From an uncultured Prevotellaceae bacterium (GTDB lineage: Bacteria; Bacteroidota; Bacteroidia; Bacteroidales; Bacteroidaceae), in contig OMXV01000024.1 in NCBI GenBank assembly GCA_900315075.1, forward strand, positions 1-58,567: a stretch of 58,567 bases of DNA, in the 5' to 3' direction. The first letter of the stretch is position 1; each line of letters begins with the position of its first letter. The notes beneath the pieces were generated by a model. It did no database searches. It was not told where the DNA came from and saw nothing but the letters and a program-made list of their open reading frames with translations. This document shows, one piece after another, positions 51,197-58,567 of the stretch. Position numbers and translations under genes: made by a program.

Positions 51197-52960
51197 ATGA
51201 AACTGTTGAAAATATGGATGCTCTCCGCCATCCTGATTTTTTGCGGCCTTATGGTGTTTACATCATGTTCGAACAACGACGATGAAATTCCAGAACCTAC
51301 AATAGAAGGGTTGCGTGATGGAGAATGGACAGGCAGCGGTGAGGGGCGCAGCGGAAACATCATTGCGAAAATCGTTGTAAAGGACGGAATAATTGTCCAA
51401 GCCATCGTTGTCAGCCAGTCTGAATCGGTGTTTGCACAAGATGCCATCAATACAATTCTTGGAAATGCCGTCGGCAAACAGGATGTGATGAGCGTTGAAG
51501 TGGATGGCGTGACAGGTGCCACATTAACTTCAACGGGTGTTGTCGATGCCCTCAATATGGCGATTCTGGCAGCTATGGGTAAAGAAACGAGTAATGCCAA
51601 AAACTACCAAGACAGTTCATGCGACATCGTGGTTGTGGGAGCCGGAGGTGCCGGGCTCTCGGCGGCAGTGGCTGCAGCTGAGGCAAGTGACTTGAGAATC
51701 GTCGTTCTTGAAAAACAAGGTATCATCGGTGGCAACACCAACTACTCCACTGGGGGTATCAATGCGGCAGAGACTGATGTGCAGAAAACACTCGGCATAG
51801 AGGACAGCAAACAATTGTTTTACGATGACATTATGCGAGGCGGCAAATATGAAAACATTCCCTCGTTGGTACGGAACCTCGTTGACCATGCACCAGCCAC
51901 CATATCATGGTTGACGGCAATGGGTGCCGACCTGAGTGACATAGGCCTCATGGCTGGTAGTAGCGTAAAACGTACACACCGCCCCAAAGGCGGCACTGCC
52001 ATAGGTCCCCATCTGATGAAGGTACTCAAAGAGGCTACAGCCCATCAGAACATCGAAATCCGCACATCCAATAAAGTTGTTGGGCTGCTATCCTCGAATG
52101 GAACAGTTACAGGAGTGAAAGTACTAAATGTCGATGGCAGTACCTACACATTGAAAGCGAAGGCCGTCATCATCGCTACTGGAGGTTTTGGGGCTAATCT
52201 GGAAATGGTAATGCGCTTAAAACCCTCACTCAGTGGATTTGCCACTCTGAACCATCCAGGTGCAACAGGTGATGCCTTCGACTGGGTGATACCCCTCGGC
52301 GGTGCTACTATCCAAATGGCAAACATACAAATCCATCCTACTGCAGAAGCAGTGAACCACATTCTTATCACAGAAGCCGTTCGTGGCAATGGTGCCATCC
52401 TCGTAAACCATACAGGCAAGCGTTTCTGCAATGAGATGGATACGCGCGACGTAGTATCGGCTGCCATTCTCAACCAGCAGTTCAGTGAAGCTTTCCTCAT
52501 CTTCGACGAAGGAGTACGCAAGTCATTAGCATCTATCGAGACGTATGCCAACCAACACCTGCTTATGCAAGGTAATACCATAGCTGAACTCGCCAGTCTT
52601 ACTGACATCCCTGCAGAAATTCTTATAGAAAGTATTGCTCGCTACAACACGCAGCAGAAAGCAGGCGTAGATGATGATTTCGGCCGAAGTGCCACAGAGA
52701 TGACTACCACACTGGAAACAGCCCCATTCTATGCTGTTAGGGTAACACCAGCCATCCACCACACAATGGGCGGTCTGAGTGTGGACACTGAGACACGTGT
52801 ACTCAAAGCTGACGGCACACCAATACCTGGCTTATACGCTGCAGGTGAAGTAACGGGTGGACTCCATGGTGCCAATCGTCTTGGTGGCAACGGAGTGGCC
52901 GACATCGTTGTCAATGGAAGACTGGCTGGTAAGGCTGCCGCTCAGCGTTGCAATCCATGA
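51197..52960 (+). CDS. Exported FMN/FAD fumarate-reductase-type flavoprotein
   Basis: The 587-aa protein starts with a lipoprotein signal (LIFCGLMVFTSCSNNDDE). An FMN-binding domain follows (about 40-130) with the ApbE flavinylation motif DGVTGAT, so FMN is expected on Thr 109. The rest is an FAD-dependent reductase: VVVGAGGAGLSAAVAAAEAS, the HTMGGLSVDTE region and GLYAAGEVTGGLHGANRLGG. The layout is that of urocanate, fumarate and related extracytosolic reductases; the substrate is not known. It should sit in the periplasm as a lipoprotein and take electrons from a membrane flavin carrier. No cytochrome domain is present. It is transcribed alone from a consensus promoter. Confidence 0.9.
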   Translation: MKLLKIWMLSAILIFCGLMVFTSCSNNDDEIPEPTIEGLRDGEWTGSGEGRSGNIIAKIVVKDGIIVQAIVVSQSESVFAQDAINTILGNAVGKQDVMSVEVDGVTGATLTSTGVVDALNMAILAAMGKETSNAKNYQDSSCDIVVVGAGGAGLSAAVAAAEASDLRIVVLEKQGIIGGNTNYSTGGINAAETDVQKTLGIEDSKQLFYDDIMRGGKYENIPSLVRNLVDHAPATISWLTAMGADLSDIGLMAGSSVKRTHRPKGGTAIGPHLMKVLKEATAHQNIEIRTSNKVVGLLSSNGTVTGVKVLNVDGSTYTLKAKAVIIATGGFGANLEMVMRLKPSLSGFATLNHPGATGDAFDWVIPLGGATIQMANIQIHPTAEAVNHILITEAVRGNGAILVNHTGKRFCNEMDTRDVVSAAILNQQFSEAFLIFDEGVRKSLASIETYANQHLLMQGNTIAELASLTDIPAEILIESIARYNTQQKAGVDDDFGRSATEMTTTLETAPFYAVRVTPAIHHTMGGLSVDTETRVLKADGTPIPGLYAAGEVTGGLHGANRLGGNGVADIVVNGRLAGKAAAQRCNP

Positions 52961-53012
52961 TTTCTGCAGTAAAAAAACAACTGGATTTCCGTTTTATGTT
53001 GAATTTTTTGAA

Positions 53013-53020
53013 TATCTTTG
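53013..53020 (+). promoter_or_regulatory. -7 element of the GH2 gene
   Basis: TATCTTTG followed by CAC, 92 nt before the GTG start. The -33 position is a T-run rather than a clean TTTG. Confidence 0.5.
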
Positions 53021-53094
53021 CACAAAAAAACAATTGTATCAATTGTGAAACAGCATACGTGAGTAATACATTATCCTAATCATTTAGATTCTAA

Positions 53095-56880
<3,786 letters not shown>

Positions 56881-57079
56881 GTTCCGAAAGGACCTCCACA
56901 TACTCCTTTCCACGTAGGAATTTCATCACATTGATTCCCAATGGCAACTGTCGACTCCATCGATGTATCGAAAGACGTTTGACGCTGAGGCGGCTGGAGT
57001 ATTCTCAAATCTCTTACCTTTTACTTCTTACCTTTCGCCATGTAAGTAGGTGATCATAATTAGATGATAGTACTTAAAT

Positions 57080-57117
57080 AAAAAAGTGGTACATTCCGTT
57101 GGAAGTTCCACTTTTTT
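57080..57117 (+). terminator. Terminator of the GH2 gene
   Basis: AAAAAAGTGG / CCACTTTTTT stem with an 18-nt loop and a T9 tail. The hairpin overlaps the -33 element of the next gene. Confidence 0.65.
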
Positions 57118-57129
57118 TTTATATTTTTG
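57098..57129 (+). promoter_or_regulatory. Promoter of the BspA-like gene
   Basis: GTTG (57098-57101) and TATTTTTG (57122-57129), 20 nt apart. The -33 part lies in the loop of the preceding terminator. Confidence 0.5.
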
Positions 57130-57226
57130 TGGCGAATAAAGACTCTGTTATACAACCTCCTGTCAATAGGAATAAAATTTCCTCATTCTATAATCTACTA
57201 CCCCCCTCCCAAATAACCATAAAAAT

Positions 57227-58399
57227 ATGAATACTAAAGCATTACACTATATACTGTCGGTGATTCTGACAATGACAATAAGTATCATTGAAGCACGAGG
57301 GCAGGAGTTGCCCGTATCTGATACTCAGTTCAGTGGCTGCACTTCGAGGACTCAAAGCAACGAGGCAGATGGAAATTCGACACCGACCATTATCCTGGAA
57401 AAAGAGGAGAGCATCTTGTCGGTGCAACTGCTTAACTATGAAAGTAATTGTGGAACAGACGATTTCGAGGTGAATTCCAACATCAGTGAAATTGGTGATG
57501 ACTCACCTTCATTGTCCATCAATGTAACCCCAATTATTGAGCATGGTGTTGCGCGTTGCATATGTCACTTTAATCTATCATTCACTGTTCGCGGGTTGGA
57601 ATCAAACAGTTTTTACCTGAAATGTTGGTGGTATGAAGGGCAAGTCGAACTGAATGATGGTGAACCTTTGATATTAGAGGATATCAGGCTATCTGCCACT
57701 ATCGATCATATCACATACACCTTGCGGAAAACTTTACGTAATGCCACATTGCTAAAAAGCGATTACGCTGGTGAATTGCATATCCCATCAGAATTGAGTT
57801 ATGAAGGTCAGGATTATACCGTGACAGGTATTGACGCAGAGGCTTTCACCAACAATACGACCTTGACCAAAGTGACGATACCACAAACTATCAAAACTGC
57901 CGATTTTAATATCTTGATTGGGAATCCCTTCAATGGATGCACTGCACTGGAATCCATAGAGGTGGAAGATAGTAATCCTATATTGTGTGCCGTCGATGGC
58001 GTGTTGTTTGACAAGGAGAAAACCAGACTCTATACTTTTCCTCCCGCAGACAATCGTTCATCTTACATCGTACCAGAAGGCGTGACAAAGATAGAGGGTG
58101 GTGCTTTTGCCTACAACCAACATCTTGTGAATATTTCCATGTCCGACGAGGTGACATCATTGGGCCACATCTCTTTTTATGAATGTAAACAGTTGGAGGA
58201 AGTGAGACTGTCATCCAACCTTACGGCTTTGCCTGGATGGCTTTTCGGCAACTGTGAACACCTGAAGTCGGTAACGATACCTGATGGCGTCACCGAACTT
58301 GGGGTCAGTCTCTTTTCTGGATGTACAAATTTGACTTCGGTAACAATGCCCGAAAGTGTCACTTCATCCAATTACTCAATTTTCGAGAACTGTATTTAG
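57227..58399 (+). CDS. BspA-like leucine-rich repeat protein, probably truncated
   Basis: The 390-aa protein has a signal peptide (YILSVILTMTISIIEARGQ), an N-terminal region (to about 140) with several Cys, and then LRR_5-type repeats (AFTNNTTLTKVTIPQTI, GAFAYNQHLVNISMSDEVTS, CKQLEEVRLSSNLTALP, CEHLKSVTIPDGVTELG, CTNLTSVTMPESVTS). Such proteins bind host or diet components at the surface. It stops in the middle of a repeat (SIFENCI), with no C-terminal sorting domain, so it is probably cut short by a nonsense mutation or rearrangement. Confidence 0.8.
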   Translation: MNTKALHYILSVILTMTISIIEARGQELPVSDTQFSGCTSRTQSNEADGNSTPTIILEKEESILSVQLLNYESNCGTDDFEVNSNISEIGDDSPSLSINVTPIIEHGVARCICHFNLSFTVRGLESNSFYLKCWWYEGQVELNDGEPLILEDIRLSATIDHITYTLRKTLRNATLLKSDYAGELHIPSELSYEGQDYTVTGIDAEAFTNNTTLTKVTIPQTIKTADFNILIGNPFNGCTALESIEVEDSNPILCAVDGVLFDKEKTRLYTFPPADNRSSYIVPEGVTKIEGGAFAYNQHLVNISMSDEVTSLGHISFYECKQLEEVRLSSNLTALPGWLFGNCEHLKSVTIPDGVTELGVSLFSGCTNLTSVTMPESVTSSNYSIFENCI

Positions 58400-58491
58400 A
58401 GACCTCTAAACAACTATAAACAATGAAAAACATATAGAGATAAAGCTCTGTATATCAACTGCTTTTAAATTTTAACACTTCGGACTTGCTT

Positions 58492-58523
58492 TTTGGTGGT
58501 TCTCAAAAATCCGCTTACCTTTG
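58492..58523 (+). promoter_or_regulatory. Promoter for a gene beyond the window
   Basis: TTTG (58492-58495) and TACCTTTG (58516-58523) with 20-nt spacing, full consensus. The gene it serves lies beyond the right edge. Confidence 0.7.
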
Positions 58524-58567
58524 CAACGCATTTCTACCGCGGAGAATTTTGAGGGCTTTTATTTTGC

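Larger units (their letters stand above)
56881..57226. other. Intergenic region between the GH2 and BspA-like genes
   Basis: It holds a pyrimidine-rich repeat (CTTACCTTTTACTTCTTACC, about 57000-57040), the terminator 57080-57117 and a promoter (57098-57129). The minus strand of 56881-57000 has a short open stretch ending LPLGINVMKFLRGKEYVEV that faintly resembles a C-terminal sorting tail; this may be a gene remnant. Confidence 0.45.

Noticed and set aside
56881-57000. Minus-strand C-terminal sorting tail of a lost gene
   Set aside because: The segment LPLGINVMKFLRGKEYVEV is only loosely like such tails and has no gene attached, so it is too weak to annotate.

Overview
The window is a chromosomal segment of a Bacteroidota, most likely a Prevotella/Segatella-type gut or rumen anaerobe. 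Reasons: many -33/-7 promoters of the Bacteroidota primary sigma factor (TTTG, then 19-20 nt, then TAnnTTTG); a type-A C-terminal sorting tail of type IX secretion style on an exported phosphoesterase; a BspA-like leucine-rich repeat protein; a phosphate-selective-type porin; an rSAM/lipoprotein pair; and typical Bacteroidales versions of SecA, Rho, LptC and OmpH.

Layout. 1-9.5 kb: a TPR/membrane/HTH regulator; a thioesterase - phenylacetate-CoA ligase - ACT trio (aromatic acid metabolism); an outer-membrane barrel whose promoter lies between the arms of an inverted repeat; an exported phosphoesterase; and a tightly coupled minus-strand operon of an exported CxxC protein, a small lipoprotein and a radical SAM/SPASM enzyme. 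9.6-15.1 kb: a small surface-glycan cluster (flippase, two GT2 and one GT4 enzymes, plus a convergent GT4). 15.3-24.8 kb: membrane metallophosphoesterase, Rho, an ECF sigma factor with a possible trans-envelope partner, TPR protein and orphan solute-binding lipoprotein. 24.9-35.4 kb: envelope biogenesis genes (PpiD/SurA-type isomerase, CorC/HlyC-type protein, LptC, barrel protein, DUF4105 protein, SecA). 35.4-36 kb: an intergenic region holding what looks like a complete gene for a 27-aa peptide (promoter with palindromic operator, ORF, terminator). 36-48.9 kb: porin, SSS symporter, a six-gene minus-strand operon (small membrane protein, OmpH/Skp, Nth, DUF2461, FKBP, EamA), PepD, a possible small RNA, AEC transporter and HtpG. 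49-51 kb: tRNA-Lys(CTT) followed by gene debris (IS transposase tail, DUF2779 N-terminal fragment, frameshifted unknown gene). 51-58.5 kb: an FMN/FAD reductase lipoprotein, a large GH2 enzyme with a LamG insert, and a short, probably truncated, BspA-like protein.

Most of the window is ordinary core genome. The parts most worth following up are the radical SAM/lipoprotein/CxxC operon, the 27-aa peptide gene, the minus-strand small transcript at 45.2-45.5 kb, the inverted repeats built around outer-membrane protein promoters, and degenerate short tandem repeats that recur at gene boundaries. All family names rest on motif recognition by eye; no database search was run.
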